Assembly (NCBI GenBank): GCA_013397845.1
Contig: VZTG01010313.1
Location: 565,739-629,738 of the forward strand
Origin: Melanocharis versteri
Taxonomy: Eukaryota; Chordata; Aves; Passeriformes; Melanocharitidae
Reading direction: 5' to 3'
DNA: 64,000 nt
Part shown: piece after piece, positions 1 through 13,528 of the stretch
Position numbering within the stretch: position 1 is the stretch's first letter
Layout: each line of letters opens with the position of its first letter
Translations under genes and position numbers: made by a program
The notes under the pieces: model-generated
Databases searched by the model: none
Told to the model about the DNA's origin: nothing
Seen by the model: only the letters and a program-made list of their open reading frames with translations

Positions 1-754
1 CTGCTGGAATCAGTAACTGAGAAGCTGACCTACATGAAAGAAAGATTCCTACAACCTTTTGTGAAAACCACTAAAGGAAAATATTGCCATTTTCCACATC
101 TGCATTCATAATGGTTTTCAGAGGAAAGAGTACATGCCTTGGTGTAGCCACCAGAAAATGGCTTAAAAAATTAAAAGTAGGCCAAAGGCTAAGATTTCAG
201 TGGACAATTTATCCTGGCTTTATACTCCACATAAGGCTTCCCTACAAAGAACTAATGGATACTGAAAGCAGTCCAGGCGATTCTAGTGTCCTTTATTCTA
301 CAGAAGGAACACTTATTCTTGTGTCCTTCAGTCTCTTTCAATGACCATTTAATGAAAGTTAATCCAGATCTCCACAACCCTAGAGGTGCTTCCATAAAGT
401 GATTGTGCTTTTCATACAGTCTGTATTTTCTCAGGTCTCTCTCTACCTTTTTCCTTTTCTTTTTAAAGGTTTTTAATTCTAATTCAGAGGTCTCATGGTA
501 AATAAAATGGAAATACTTTCAGCATTATCTTCCTTGAGAGAACTAGAGTAGGTATTTGTTTTTCACTTCCTCCCTTTTAATCAAGCATTTTGTTGACCAT
601 AATCAATTTCTTCACTCAGGAGAAAAATGTGCAATTATCTACAATGAAGAAGGTGTGTCTAAGGAATAGGGTGGGGGGGAAGAGAAATCAATGGAACCAT
701 CTGTCTGACATTCCTACAACATTATAAGAGACTTGTAATTAACTGCTTGCCTAC
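1..754 (-). other. CDK14: CDK14 intron, 5' part (continues past the left edge)
   Basis: This is the start of the intron after the catalytic-loop exon. Its donor reads gtaggcaagc on the minus strand, just below position 755. The next expected exon, encoding the activation segment after the DFG motif, is not seen. The stretch is AT-rich with pyrimidine runs around 430-475 and a short G run near 670-680. I see no repeat, RNA gene or other coding exon in it. Confidence 0.85.
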
Positions 755-878
755 CAAAGTCTGCCAGCTTTAACTCCCCCGTGTCACTGATCAGAAGATT
801 CTGTGGTTTCAGGTCCCTGTGCAAAATGTAACGCTGGTGGATGTAAGACAGTCCTCGCAGCAACTGAAATAAAAATAA
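755..878 (-). CDS. CDK14: CDK14 internal exon: catalytic loop (HRD) to DFG
   Basis: This 124-nt exon encodes 41 codons plus one base. It opens with LFLFQLLRGLSYIHQ (E-helix region) and carries the catalytic loop HRDLKPQN, with the catalytic aspartate, the lysine and the Mg-binding asparagine all intact. It ends in GELKLADF, and the first base of the DFG glycine codon is its last base. The acceptor is a strong pyrimidine tract (cctctttttcag) just above 878, and the donor is G|gtaggcaag just below 755. It enters in phase 0, continuing directly from the 63-nt exon at 13529-13591, and leaves in phase 1. The SYIHQRYILHRD sequence matches CDK14 rather than CDK15 or the PCTAIRE kinases. An open frame runs past both splice sites, but the intron sequence there does not look like kinase. 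Confidence 0.96.
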
Positions 879-3800
879 CTGAAAAAGAGGGGGACAAAAA
901 ATGACCTCTGTTAATATTTTGCATATAACCACAGGTGATTTCTTCACAATATGCAGGGTGCTTGCACATTGCGGTAACATTGTGTCAGAATTCCTCCCAA
1001 ACTGGCTAATTCCCACCCAAATTTAACACAATGAAATTTCCATCTGAAAAATACTTACTTTGCAAGGACTAAACCCAGCCTCCAAGCCCTACTATATTAT
1101 AGATTCAATCTGCCTGCTTTAAAAAGAACGAGAGCAATACAACCATGTGCAGAAGGCTTGGTTTCTACTAAATTATAATTTTATTCCATTTACCCATATG
1201 GCCTTAGAGATTAGGTGGTAGCCTGAAGACAGATGTGTATCTTCACTAATTATAGGAAACAACAGTACAGGGTGGATAGGGATGGGGAGATAAGGCTGGG
1301 GGATGGGACACTGAAGCTAAAACAAAGAAGAAATTAATAGTATAACAATAATGCCTGTGTACCCAAGGAAATCTGTCAGTACAATACATTTTATCCTTTG
1401 AAGTTTATTTTAATGGGAATTTCTTGTGTATTTTTCATTAGGAAATAATAACTCTCACTGAACCTAAAGATGACTTTCAAAACCTACTTGCAATAGTCTT
1501 CAAGGTAAATTTACATAGAAACCTAACTCACCGTCTCCTGGTTTCTTAGAGTCCTTTCCTGGACTCTATAAACGCTTACCTCTAAAACTAAGCATTACTA
1601 TTGTGTATTTTGTAATTCACAATTATGAACAAAGAGCTGGATGAAGGAGATCTTTTGCCTTCACCCCTTTTCATCTCCCTCATGCATCATTCTCCCGCAT
1701 CCATGCAGACACTTGCTGTGAAAGGCTGTGTTAACCGTCACGGGTTTTGCCAACACAAAGGGTGAATGAACTTCCAGGAGTTTTCTTTGCAGTTATGAAG
1801 AACCTATCCTGATGTAGAGACCCTTCCTTTTGCCTGAAATATTTTAAGAAATACTTCAGTTTCTAAATGTGAACACGAAAATCCCCTCCAAAGCTGAACT
1901 TGGAGGATTCAAGAGCAGATATGGACTTTGTGCCTCACAGCTCAGAGGACAGTGAAATGTGCACTCTAGGAGGATGTGGAAACTACACCAAATATTTGGG
2001 AAAAGTCAACTCAGGCACACGAGAATTTCTAATTAACTTGCAACACAAGCATCCTATTTAGTGATTACTGAAGTGAAGAGACATTATAAAAAGGGTTACA
2101 AAATCTGATTATAGTAGAGAATAAAGGCTGACATGAAAGAAACAGAAATGTCATGTTACTGAAGTTGAAATGAATTTAATTGCATTTCATTTTTTCCCTG
2201 AGTGCAGACACAATGCACTCTATGTTTAGCTATTTAGCCAGGGCACAAAGCCATATCAATCACCTTCTTGCCAGGGTTGGGTCTAACAATCTGCTGAGGA
2301 AACCTAAGAGCAAAATACAGAAACAAAGAATAGCAGGAAAGTCATAAGTAACATGCCCATTCCTTTTTGAATTGTGGTTTAAGCGGAATTCATGGTACAT
2401 AAAAACTATTTTAATAAGAGCAACAAGCAGAAATGGCTTTCATTACAGCCTGAAAATATCCATTAAATTCTACTAAATTACTTCAAAATAATATATTTTT
2501 CAAAATAAAAAGACAGGCAAAATAACCAGTTTACTAGGCCAAATCAATGGCACTTAACTTCAAACATTATTTTTAAATATGCAAAGAAATTTCAATTATT
2601 ATGGTAGCTTACAGCACAGTAATCTTTATAATAACTCAAAAAATGTTTATTAATGTGTTTCATTTGGCTTTAGTGCAAAAAGTCAAGTGATTTGACATGA
2701 TGTGCTAAAGAAAATGCCCAACAACTTCACAGCTAAACAGAATAAACATCTGCTCTTGAGGATACCTTTGGAATGTAGTTTTATTCCAAACTTGTAGACA
2801 TGCTGTACTCATTAAGTACTTCCACGAAAGTTAATTAATTCACTCACACCTCCTTGGAGAAAGATCATGAAAGAGAAGGGTGGAAAAAACCTTCCTGAAT
2901 TCATTATAGGGTAAACTCAGATATTGTTTTGTCGCTTTCTCTTTTTCCCTTCCTCTTTGTTTTCATTTGGCAATATTAAATGTGAAAAGACTTAAGTGAA
3001 CACAAGCCTAATGTCTGGCAGCAAAGCATTCTGCAAACCACAGGCCCTTTGTGATTGCTCGGGGCCAGAAAACACCAAGGGAGGCCTCTCCATTTCCAAT
3101 GGTTTCCAAGCCCACAAAAGAGAAGATGAATTGGAAAAAACTGTTTCTGATTCCTCACAAAGCACTTCTGCCCTCTCACAGTCAAGTTCCTTCTCCCAGT
3201 CTTGAGGAAAGCCTTCTCCAAGAAGCCCGTTTTCTCTCCAGACTATGTATCACCTTCAGAAGGACAAAAATGAATCCTAGAAGAGGTGCCATCAATCCTT
3301 ACCCATATACCCAACCTGAAATCAACATACTCCCTCTCATGGTCATACTCTCATCTTACTTGCTCCTTCCTCCACCTCACTCAATTCCAACCACTATGAA
3401 ACCTCAGCCTGGGTTTTTTTCAGGGGGTTTTGAACAAGCAACTGAACTGACATTTCCCAAGGCCCCAGGATGGCAGCCCAGCAGACCAGAGGACAACTCT
3501 AAAAGGAGTCAATGGCAAATTCAACACGTATTTCAACACGTTGGTTGTGACAGTAAAAACAACACAGATTTGTAGCCCTTTAGCTTTTATGTTGGTAATT
3601 TTAATATTTGCATGGTCATACAAAAGGTTGTATAGGTATTAAATAACCTGCACTAAACAAAGACATCATTAACTAAGACATCATTTGTGTACAGTTTCTA
3701 GCTTATTAGTAAGAACAAAGGTTTTGGTAATGAAATTAGGCTCACAAAATGACAAAGGTCATTGTGCTGAAAGTTGAAAAAGACAGAAAAAAGGACAGGG

Positions 3801-6539
3801 ATTTGTCCCTAGAAGTCAGGTTTTCAGCAAAGCTTAACAATAGGAAGCTCAACACTTTATGTTCAGACAAAAAAACCTAACACTTGTGGCTTCAAATCTT
3901 GCGTATTTATTATAACCATTAAAAAAATACCTTTTTCCCCTGACTGTTACACAGCTCTCACTTTAATGAGCAACATATTTTAATGAAGACTTTTCATTGT
4001 CAGCAAGAAAAATGCATGCAGGTCAAAGCTAATTCAGGGTTTATGGACTGTGATATTAAAAGAACATTAGCAGTTCTTAAAACTTACAAGAGAAAGCCCT
4101 CAACCCCACAAAGGGGTGAGTTAGCACCTACACCTTCAAGTGTAATGCCTGGATAGCCATTTGAGCTATACGCAACATTTGACCAAACGCCCGTAGTAGT
4201 TTTAAAATACTACATTTTCTGAGAGACTTGTAGCTGTCTGGACGAACAGCCCAGCTTTCCTGGTGTTTTCATGAGTCTGGGTGAGTGTACAACCTCGAGC
4301 CTTACATGCAGGCATCCAGTGGCTGCCTGGTGGCCATGTGCTGCAGAATGCTTTACTCTCTGCTGGCCTCTGAACAAGCTTGTAAGTCAGACACTGACAC
4401 AGGCCATGCAAAACACATCTAAAGGGTGGGATTGAGAGCAGCTAACGCTGCCTGACTTAGGTTCAGAAAGCTCTTTCCAGTCTAACGATAAAAGGGAACA
4501 CTCATGTACAAGTAATCCGTGTGAAGTACTCAGATGACTCCATACAGCTGCCCTCCATTCCCAGACATGGTAGAGAGTTTCTGGCAAAGGATACCGGGGT
4601 AAGTGAAAAGCAGAAATTCACAACATGCCTAGGGAGATTCTCCAGAAAACGTACCATTTCCACACAGTCTCTGCTGAGGCACTGAGGACTCCAATGACAG
4701 AAAGGATGCTCGCCAAGAGGACAGAATAATGATGCCTGTGGGGGCCTTTTTAAAGTATTTCCATGATGGCAAAGAGGGATTTCTAAACTATTTTCATTTG
4801 AGCTCCCTTAATTCATGTTGTATCATGGGAATAGAGGACCTGGCCCTGGATACAGAAGTAGAAAGCTACACAGAACCAGAAAGCTACAAAGACCTTTTTA
4901 GTTTACAGAAGATGCACAAAATTCTTAGTTCTGCTCTCTTGGCAGCAAAAGACTGCAAAAAAGGCTGAGATAATCTGGCCCAGGAGTTAACTTTTTTTCA
5001 GAAGAAAGCTGAAAGCGAGTCTGAATTAATGTGTCTTTCCTTTAGCAAGCTTATACTATTCTATTAGTATAGTTACTTCTGAAAAATAAAACGCAATACC
5101 ACACAAGCTTTATTATCACCCATCACTGATAACACAAATGCTCCTGCTTGCTCTATGTATCAAAGCACACTGTCTGGGTATCACACAGATAATCATCTGA
5201 ATTCTCAAGTATGTATTCAGCATCAATCAAATCATATTCAGTCTTAATAGGCCAGCAAATCTAAAAATACCAGTAAAAGAAACCAAACTGGGGACATCCC
5301 ATCTCACGCTTGCAACCAGTGAAGTTCTCCCTATCATCCAGAGGACAGTACAGGCTTCTGTAAATTATTGGCCATTTAAAAAGACAAAAGGAGGTAATGA
5401 ATCACTACAGTGCCATCTCACAGCCTTGGAAACAAACACAACTGAACACGTTACTCAGTTCCATTTGAGTTCACTACACTGTTTGGGAGTTTTAGAACTA
5501 CCTGTTTTAAAACATTAACATTAGAAAAAATTACCTGGTAATATGTACTATCACAGAAGCAGTGAGAAATGTCCCTCTGTGACTTCTGCTGGCATGTCAA
5601 AAGCTCATCAAGCACAATCTTTTTTATCACTCTTGGTTTGCTATTCATTTCCCTCTCCTCAGCCAGGATAATAAGCACACGATAAAATCCAACTTTTCAC
5701 TTCTAACTATGTCCTGGGGAAATACTGAACTTTTCAGGTCAAAGCTTTGTAGACTCTGCTGCTTAAATTGTCAGAAGTTGTTCCAGGAACAAAGTATTGA
5801 CTTGAGACAAATTTGCATCCTCACAAATAAGGAAAATCTGAATAAAAAATTATTAGCTATTTGAATCTGCAGGATTTTCAGGATCATAAGATTTATCTCA
5901 CCGAAAGGTCTCTCCTGTCTGACTTCCCTGGAATGAACTGAGTTCTCTCCAAAAGAATTTTAAAACAATTCACTCCAAAATGCGTTTATAAAGGCTTCTA
6001 ACTTGCTCCTGCACTCCTTACACGAGAGTCTTACCAAAGGCAATGTCACACAGAAATACATATGATACAGCCACTGGAAATGTGCATCGCATCATCACTT
6101 AAAAATATATATGTACAGATTTTTCCACTTATTTCCAGCAGAACTGCAGAGGAAAGATATTGGAATGCGTTAATTTGCTAACTTCTATTCTCTTTGATGC
6201 TCTTTTAATCATTTTTTGTCCCCTCTGGGTAATACTACAGTCATTTGCAATGAGGAAGGTGTGCTTAATTAACTGAGTATAAAAGCACTCCCTTATGATC
6301 AGTTATAGTCATCTGCTAATGTTCAATAAGTGGAAGACTCAGGTTTTTTTCTTCTGAATGGCAAAAGTAAAAATAAATTCAATTGAATCTTTTTTACCTT
6401 TCATCCACTCACTTCCATGCTGAAGTAGGTCAGAGTGGCAATTGTTGTCTCACCGATTTTAAAAATTTTGAAGTGTTCCCTTTCTCCCTACAATATACAT
6501 GTTTTCTTGCCATGTGTGAATCATGACGATCATACAGAC

Positions 6540-6810
6540 AATAAATTACAAGTGCACTTATGAAAGTGACATTCTTTCAGCATGAATTTTAACACGCTAA
6601 TGAAGATTCTGCATTAACTGTTCGCAGTTGTGCATATTATCAAATCATTAAGTGACAAGACTGACATGAAGTAGATTGAAATGCTGATGCCATATTTAAT
6701 GTCTGATAACTAAAAAGTCTAATTTAAATAATCAATTCTCAATGCCATGTGTAAAAGACAACCTTAATTTGGCATAACATTATTCTGTCTGCTGCACACC
6801 TGCTTGTTCA
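6540..6810. promoter_or_regulatory. Candidate conserved non-coding block (unverified)
   Basis: This stretch has no repeats or low-complexity sequence and is dense in homeodomain-like cores (acgctaatga, ttaattt, aataatcaat), with a retained CpG in ttcgcagttg. Its texture resembles intronic enhancers in long vertebrate genes. This is a visual judgement only. No conservation was measured. Confidence 0.18.
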
Positions 6811-9800
6811 CTGAATGAGGAACAAAAAATAGCACCTTCCCAACCACGTTAAACAGCTTCTTACTTAATATATCTCCTGAAATCCACTTTTAATTCAACT
6901 TCACATCAGCAGCATGACCAATTTTAGTGAGTAGGAGAGAGATTTAAAAAGCGTGACATTAGTTTAGATTTGCTTCCAGTAACAACGGATAAAATTAAAA
7001 GGACCACCACAGCAGGTTTTCACCTCAGAGTCCAAGACTGTTTTCTTCAAACCCCAGTGAGTCAGTGACATGAAAATTCATCACAGCTGCATCTACGACC
7101 ACGGTTTAACCGCCCACTTCCTGTGCACCTATGTCGATGGCACTCAACCTGGTCAGACACCTCTAGTTACACACAGGTGCTCACACACCACAGCTTTCCT
7201 TACATCATGTAGCATGTATTTGTCACATGGGGATGCAGGGCTGGCCATGTAATCCAATGCATGTCTCCCCACAGAAAAGGTGGAACACAATCTCCTGTCC
7301 ATGCCACAGATGTTGATGCAATCACACAATGGAAAGAAAACAGAAACATGCTAGGGAAGCCTACACTGGTAACACAACTGCAACCTAAAACCTAAAGCAT
7401 TTTTATCCTACTTTTTGGATACTGTGCTTTTCTAACAAGCGCATGGGTTTGTATCTTACTATGAATAAATGTAGCTATGGCTTAGCAAGAGCCAGCAACG
7501 CTCTGCTACTGCCAAAGTTGAAGGAGCTTCACTTAAGTGCAGTGAGCCTCATATGGATAGGACACAGGAGCTGCCTAATCCTTGCATGTTCTGAATGCTT
7601 CCCTACCCTTTGTGCTTCAGATCATCCTAAAGCCGGAATGAGTTCAGTGATAAATATTAATGTTTACAGAAGACATCAGGTGACAACTACCCTATGGCTT
7701 TGACTCAGATTATTAATTTTCACATTAGTCATTAAGCGCCAAAATTACTCATCTGACAAAAACAGATTCAACTTTAAAAATGGTAGCCATTAGTTAAGGA
7801 CAATGTTCACAGTGCTGCAGTACAAATAGGAATACATGAATACCATAAATGACTAAGTGCCTGAGATTCCAGATAATATCATTTAACAATCAGTGTATTT
7901 CAACATTTTCAATCCAATATGGTAGAGATCACCATTAAACCCTTTGTCTAATAAATCAAATGATTTTATTATATCTGGGGGTTTTTTTAACTATATAGTT
8001 GCTATAAAGCTGACTGACCTCTTCTTGAGCATTTAGCACAGAAAAATGTCACAGCATCCCATTATGTGCCACTAATTGCTATCTATTACATTCCTTTTAA
8101 AATATTTTGTAGAAGTTTTAAGACAAACTAATTACATTTTTTTGCTGAAACATAAGCATATTTTTACAGAGATTATTGGGCTGCCCTCGGGAACTTAGTA
8201 CCCAAATTCCAATCCACATTTTGCCATATGCCCTGACTCAGTATTACAGTGATAAAACACACTTTAAAAGGTTCTGGTGGGGGTAAGCCTTAGTTAGTTG
8301 AGGTTTTGCTTCAAAAATATCCATCCATTATGCAGAGAAGACTGCTGTGCCCTGCTTCCTAGGAGAAAGGAAGGCTCAAAATTGAGATGGGTAACAGCTG
8401 AAGTCTTGAAGGCTCCTGGGAGAAGGCTGAATATTCTTGTTCCCTGCACGCAAAGCTCAACAAGAGGGTCTGCCTATTTCTTCTTATCACTTTTTGGCCC
8501 CAGGAAGAGAAAAGGTGCCCAGGGAGAAGAACAAATCAGTGCAGCAATATTAGATAGAATAAGAACAAACTGGAAGTTCCTTCCCCCTCTGGTCACAGCA
8601 GACTACAGGAGGCTTCCAGGTTGCCTGAAGTAAAAGATTTTGAGAGCAATTAAGAGACAGGGACAGTTTTTGTCTGGTTGACAACCTGCTGTCATTCAGG
8701 CTGGTGTTGCACGGATTAAGGAACAGTGGGTCAGAGGCAAGTGCCGTTTTATATTGCTGAAGACGGGTTTTTTTTCTGTCAAATGCTCACGCAAATCAAT
8801 ATTGCCTCTAACACTGCAAGTAGAAGAAAAAAGGCAGAGAGAAAAAATTCAGGATGCTTTTCTCAAAAGACGACAGCTATCTCAAGGCAGCATCACTAAT
8901 TAAGAAGCAAATCAGCTTTCATTAATAGATTTATTTTTAAGGCAGGGATGCAAACAAGCAATACAGGCATGACAGATGCAAGCCTTTGCTCCACTTATTC
9001 TACCAGTAATAGGAGTTACAGTAAACAAACTCAACTATCAAATAAATGCATCAAGGCATAAAGATGAATTTATGTGCGTTACTGGGAATGTAATAATATG
9101 GAGTAAAAGGCACAGTTAAAGGTGAAATTTCAAAGATTAGAAGAAGCTAAGAACAGTTACATTTTCACAGGACATGCGGAAATGCACAAATAAAAAGATA
9201 CTTAAATTATGAATTTACAAAATCAGAGCCATTTATGGACAGCTGCAAACAAAGGCTCAGGAGAACCAAGAGGGTAAGACAAAAGACTGGTGGAGATAGC
9301 CCTGTACCAAACAGAAAGGGACATAAATCAGAATGAAGATCATAACAAAAAAAGAATAAAATATCACTGGTAGGGTCAGCTGGTTGCTCTGACCCATTAG
9401 AGTTCCTGCTGTAGGAAGCAATCCAGATGTTCCAATTGGGCATGGACTATCTCTAAAGGCTGCAACATCTGCAGAAAGCAGGCCAGGAGTACAGATGTCA
9501 GTAGTCTGGGCCAGGAGGAGCAGCACAGGGAGAGTCAGGAGCAAATCTTGTACCTCAGTTTGCCACAGCACATTTTGCAGCTTGGCTAGCACCACACAGT
9601 ACACATATAAATCAATTCCTATTTCCAGTCATGGACAAGGCTGCAGCAGTAGCTTCCAGCAGAAACGTAATTATATGTGGGGCCATGTATTTAAGATTTA
9701 TTGCTTGCCTTCAATTGTGGAAAAACTGAGAAAGACATCTTTTAAAACAGACAAGAGAAGATGAGGCTGTGCCTACTACACAAGAACTTATTAACTGATT

Positions 9801-10734
9801 ACCTTTTTTCTCAACATCTCCAACTATAACACTGTACACACTATATTAATATATAGTTATAAATAAATGGTAGACATGCAAGTTTGTTAGCTACCAAAGA
9901 TGTAAATAATGTATTTGGAGCTAATGGAGTTTGCAGAATATATGGACTGAAACAACTGCTTTATGCCAATTTCACTTCCAGCTGATGAAGATGTTTCAGG
10001 TACCTAACTGTGTTTATGTCATCCGAATAACTGGTTTAACATTATCAGGGACAGACATTTTTAAACCAACATCTCAGCTTCACACACAAATTCCTTGAAG
10101 GGTTTATAGCCTGATGTTATTTGTAAGACTTGCGCCTCTACCCATAAATTATAAAATACTGAAATCATTATTTGTCCATATGTACACGCTAATAAAAATG
10201 CTAAACCTAATACCTTGGGAAGAAATATTGTTTTATTCACCTAAGCATACTGTCCTCAGACTTCTACAACTGCCAGCTGAGACATTCTTCTTTATATTTC
10301 CACATACTTACAATATCCTGCTTAGTCTTTATTTAAAATAGTTAAGTGACAGCAAATAGCCTATTTAAAACCACAAAGAAAGGCAATGTCAAACACAGCA
10401 CCTGAGGGGACAACAATATGTGTGTCCATCAAAGTAATTTAGATTTTTATTCTATTTACGAGTCTTCATTTAAAAGTAAGCCTGAGGGAACAAGCATTGT
10501 CTTTAGCTTGGAAATACAGAGAAAATTCAGAGATATCATTAAGCTGAAGATATCCTATAGAAACCAAGATGTGAGTAAATAATGGTTTTGCTTCTGCCTT
10601 CCTATAAAATACTGTTTTACAGGAACTACTGTACAAATCATTTGGAAAAAGAAAGATGTGTGATTATGGGGGTTTGTATTTATAATAACTGGCAACAAGC
10701 CAGAAAGGAATATCCATCAATAGGCAATACTTTC

Positions 10735-10910
10735 CTCAAGAACAAAATTAAAAGGCAGGGGGTCTTTTGTCACGCTGGGAGAGCATCAATGGCTTAATCC
10801 CACAGGTTAGCCCCCGAGAGCCGCGACTAATTTATTGCTACTGGAATATAATTGCTCAACTGGAAGCTTTTAAAATGGATTTAGGGATCACATAACCACT
10901 GATTCTGAAC
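10735..10910. promoter_or_regulatory. Candidate conserved non-coding block (unverified)
   Basis: A short stretch with an unusual cluster of CpGs for this intron (cccccgagagccgcgacta) is followed directly by AT-rich sequence (atttattgctactgg). Retained CpGs in otherwise CpG-poor intron DNA can mark unmethylated regulatory DNA. No direct evidence of function is visible. Confidence 0.18.
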
Positions 10911-11279
10911 AAACACTGTCCAAAAGTCTGACTAAAAGTGAAATTACTGAAGGACCTGTAGAAAGAATGGGCTGGCAGGGAGAGAAAGCTAATTAATATA
11001 ACCTTAATATGACCTCAGCTTAACCCTTAGAAATCAGCTGTGGATCCAAACAGACAACTTTGTCCAGAAGCTAAAAGCAAAACAGGTGGCAAAGTCTCAG
11101 ATGCACAATTGCATATGTTAACAAACTGAGTACAGCACAACAAAGCATTAAAATGAAATGGTTATGAAATAACCATCTTACTTCCTCTGAAACAAAAGAG
11201 CAGTGTAAGATTTTAGTTTGGCATGCTGGTGAAGGTATGGGAATTTTTAGCATGTGTGACTGGGTTTCTGTCCTCCCAG

Positions 11280-11640
11280 CTGCAGAAATCACTCTCTTGG
11301 GATATTTTTAATTCAGCTTTGAGAGCAGGTATCACACTGGAAATCCCAAGCAGGCTGATTCATTCATTAAAATGGTCGGACCTCAAATAATCATGCCTGG
11401 TTTTAATAATTACTGCACAATTAAGGCTAGCCTTTGCTGCTGGCCTGGCAAGAGAGTCTACTAAATATATATAACTGATTTTCATCAATATTATTTAAGA
11501 GAAAAGAAGTTAATTGTTCAATGGGATCACTCATCTTTCATCTGCTGATTGAAGCTTCATCTGCTCCAACTTTCAAATTTCTTTTTTGCTCCCCTCCCGA
11601 GTTTACTTTTATTAATAATCCATTGGGACTTTAAAAAACA
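11280..11640. promoter_or_regulatory. Candidate conserved non-coding block (unverified)
   Basis: This is repeat-free sequence with many homeodomain-type cores (aataatcatgcc, ttaataattactg, cacaattaagg, ttattaataatcc) and a CpG-containing pyrimidine run (ctcccctcccgag). The dense AT motifs within unique sequence resemble developmental enhancers. This is inference from texture only. Confidence 0.2.
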
Positions 11641-13528
11641 TGAACCAGCAGTGCATTAGGATTCTACGCTTAGCTACTCAAAGAAATATTTCTAATGTAT
11701 CTATAAGCTTCAAAAGTGTTGCTGAGCACTGTTAGATGGTACAGATAGGCACAGAAATACATGCAGCAAAATCTGAAAGGGAAATGCTGCTGCTGCAGTT
11801 CCCTCTGAGGCTCCTGTTTTACAAGACAGGTATCTCAGGATTTAGAGAAGTGATGCCCTAGCAAGCCCAACTATCTGTCTATATCCATCTTCCTCAAAGA
11901 CAAGCTCACTGGGCTCTGATACAATGAAATAAAAGTACAGTTATGTGAATTATTACGTCTCTTTTAGCGGGGAACAATTACAGCTACGACTACTGCATAT
12001 CAGACCTTGAGCTACACAGCACTGCAGACTTGGAGTAAGACTTACAAATCTGAAGCAGCACAAAGAACCTTCAAAGCCAGTCCTCATTTATCCCAAAACT
12101 CAGAGAAATGAACGTAAAAGTATCCACATGGGGAAATGAAACACAAGCCCCTTGTTTTAACAAGCACATTCAGCACCTGAAACTCTGCTTAGGAAACTGA
12201 GCAGGGAAGAAAGCCCAGAAGTTTTAGGGGTCGAAAAGCAGATCCTACCTCACCCCCTTTAGTGCCACCCTCACGGAGGCCCTGTGAAGCTGGCAATGGG
12301 AGGAGACCCATAGGCTTTCCCTGTCCATGCTAGAGAAATGTCTGAGTGACAGACATTACAAGGATGCTCTCTTGCAGCATACACACCACGTATTTTCAAA
12401 AAGAACTCCATTTTAATTTTTTTTTTTTTGCCCAAATATATGCAGTAAGGAGGAATTTTCCTTGGTTTCTTTTAGATGGCAGTGATTCTCATCTAAATTC
12501 TCGTGTTGTAGATGCCACTTTTCATTTAAAGAACACAGAAAATTAATGAAGCTACATGATGTGCAACAATGATCAGCTATTGCAGAAGAAAAAATACTTC
12601 CTCTTTTTAAAATAATTTCTTTTTAAAACCAAATAGACCTTCTGACTTTTCCAGAAAAGAGAGAGTTTTCATGAACTTCTACATTTCAGTAAGTTAATAA
12701 AGTTAATACCTGGAATAAATTTCTCAGTATGACAAGTGAAGACTTAAACACTTCCAAAGTAGAACAACAATGGGACTGATGTCAAAGTGCAAGACAAGTG
12801 TAACAAATATTATCTGAGTGATCTATGCACACACAACACATTCTGTATGGTTGGCTTCCATTTGATGCTAAAATCATTTGGCTGACTTCCCAAATAGTAA
12901 CTGGATCAAGTCTGTACTCATCTATCTTTCCATTAAATCCTGCTAATAAACTCTCTCCTTCCTGTGTGATGATTCTCAGTATCTACCTTAGAAGGAAAAA
13001 AAAATTCCAAAGTGAGATCAACTATGAAAATGCTGATCTCATCCAGAAAGTGAGCAAAAAGATTAGGGAAGATTGCGTGTGTTCACATAAAAAGCAGTAC
13101 ATTCAGCTAATACAATTAATTACAGTTCCCTCAAACTTAGTGAATCCACGCTGACTTACCTAACTGAAGATCTAGCACTGACAGCCCGAAGCATGTTTAC
13201 CCTGGGGTTTCAGGGCAGTACTGTCTTCAGAGCAAATGTTCAAATGGAGGGGAGGGATTACCAACACTGTTAACAGCATTCACTAATATATTTTGGCTCT
13301 GAGTCAATTTTACAAACCCCAGAAGTTCTGTTGTGGGAATGCTCAAATACTCAAATACTTGAATTTGCAACTAGTTTTAAAGAAAACAAATATTTAAAAA
13401 TACAGTTCATGTGCCAGTCATTTTCCCTTTAGCTAGCAATCAGTTTCTATGAAACAACTGACATGACATTTTCTGCAAAGTTACTGCTACTGCATTCGCC
13501 TTGAATGTGTGCTCTTTTTGACTCTTAC

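Larger units (their letters stand above)
879..13528 (-). other. CDK14: CDK14 intron, 12.65 kb
   Basis: This intron separates the HPENVK exon (donor gtaagagt at 13528-13521) from the catalytic-loop exon. It is AT-rich and lacks recognisable transposons. It holds a T13 run at 12417-12429 and a 9-bp direct duplication (ctcaaatac) at 13342-13359. It also has repeat-free stretches with homeodomain-type AT motifs and retained CpGs near 6.5-6.8, 10.7-10.9 and 11.3-11.6 kb. A 174-codon plus-strand open frame at 3051-3575 resembles nothing I know and is treated as chance. No RNA gene is seen. Confidence 0.85.

Noticed and set aside
714..1016. Full 100-codon open frame around the catalytic-loop exon as a coding unit
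   Set aside because: Only 755-878 is kinase-like. The sequence on either side is intron read-through past clear splice sites.
3051..3575. A 174-codon plus-strand open frame, the longest in the window
   Set aside because: It is antisense to CDK14 inside an intron, has no recognisable domain, no evident promoter context and a composition matching its surroundings. A chance open frame is the simpler reading.
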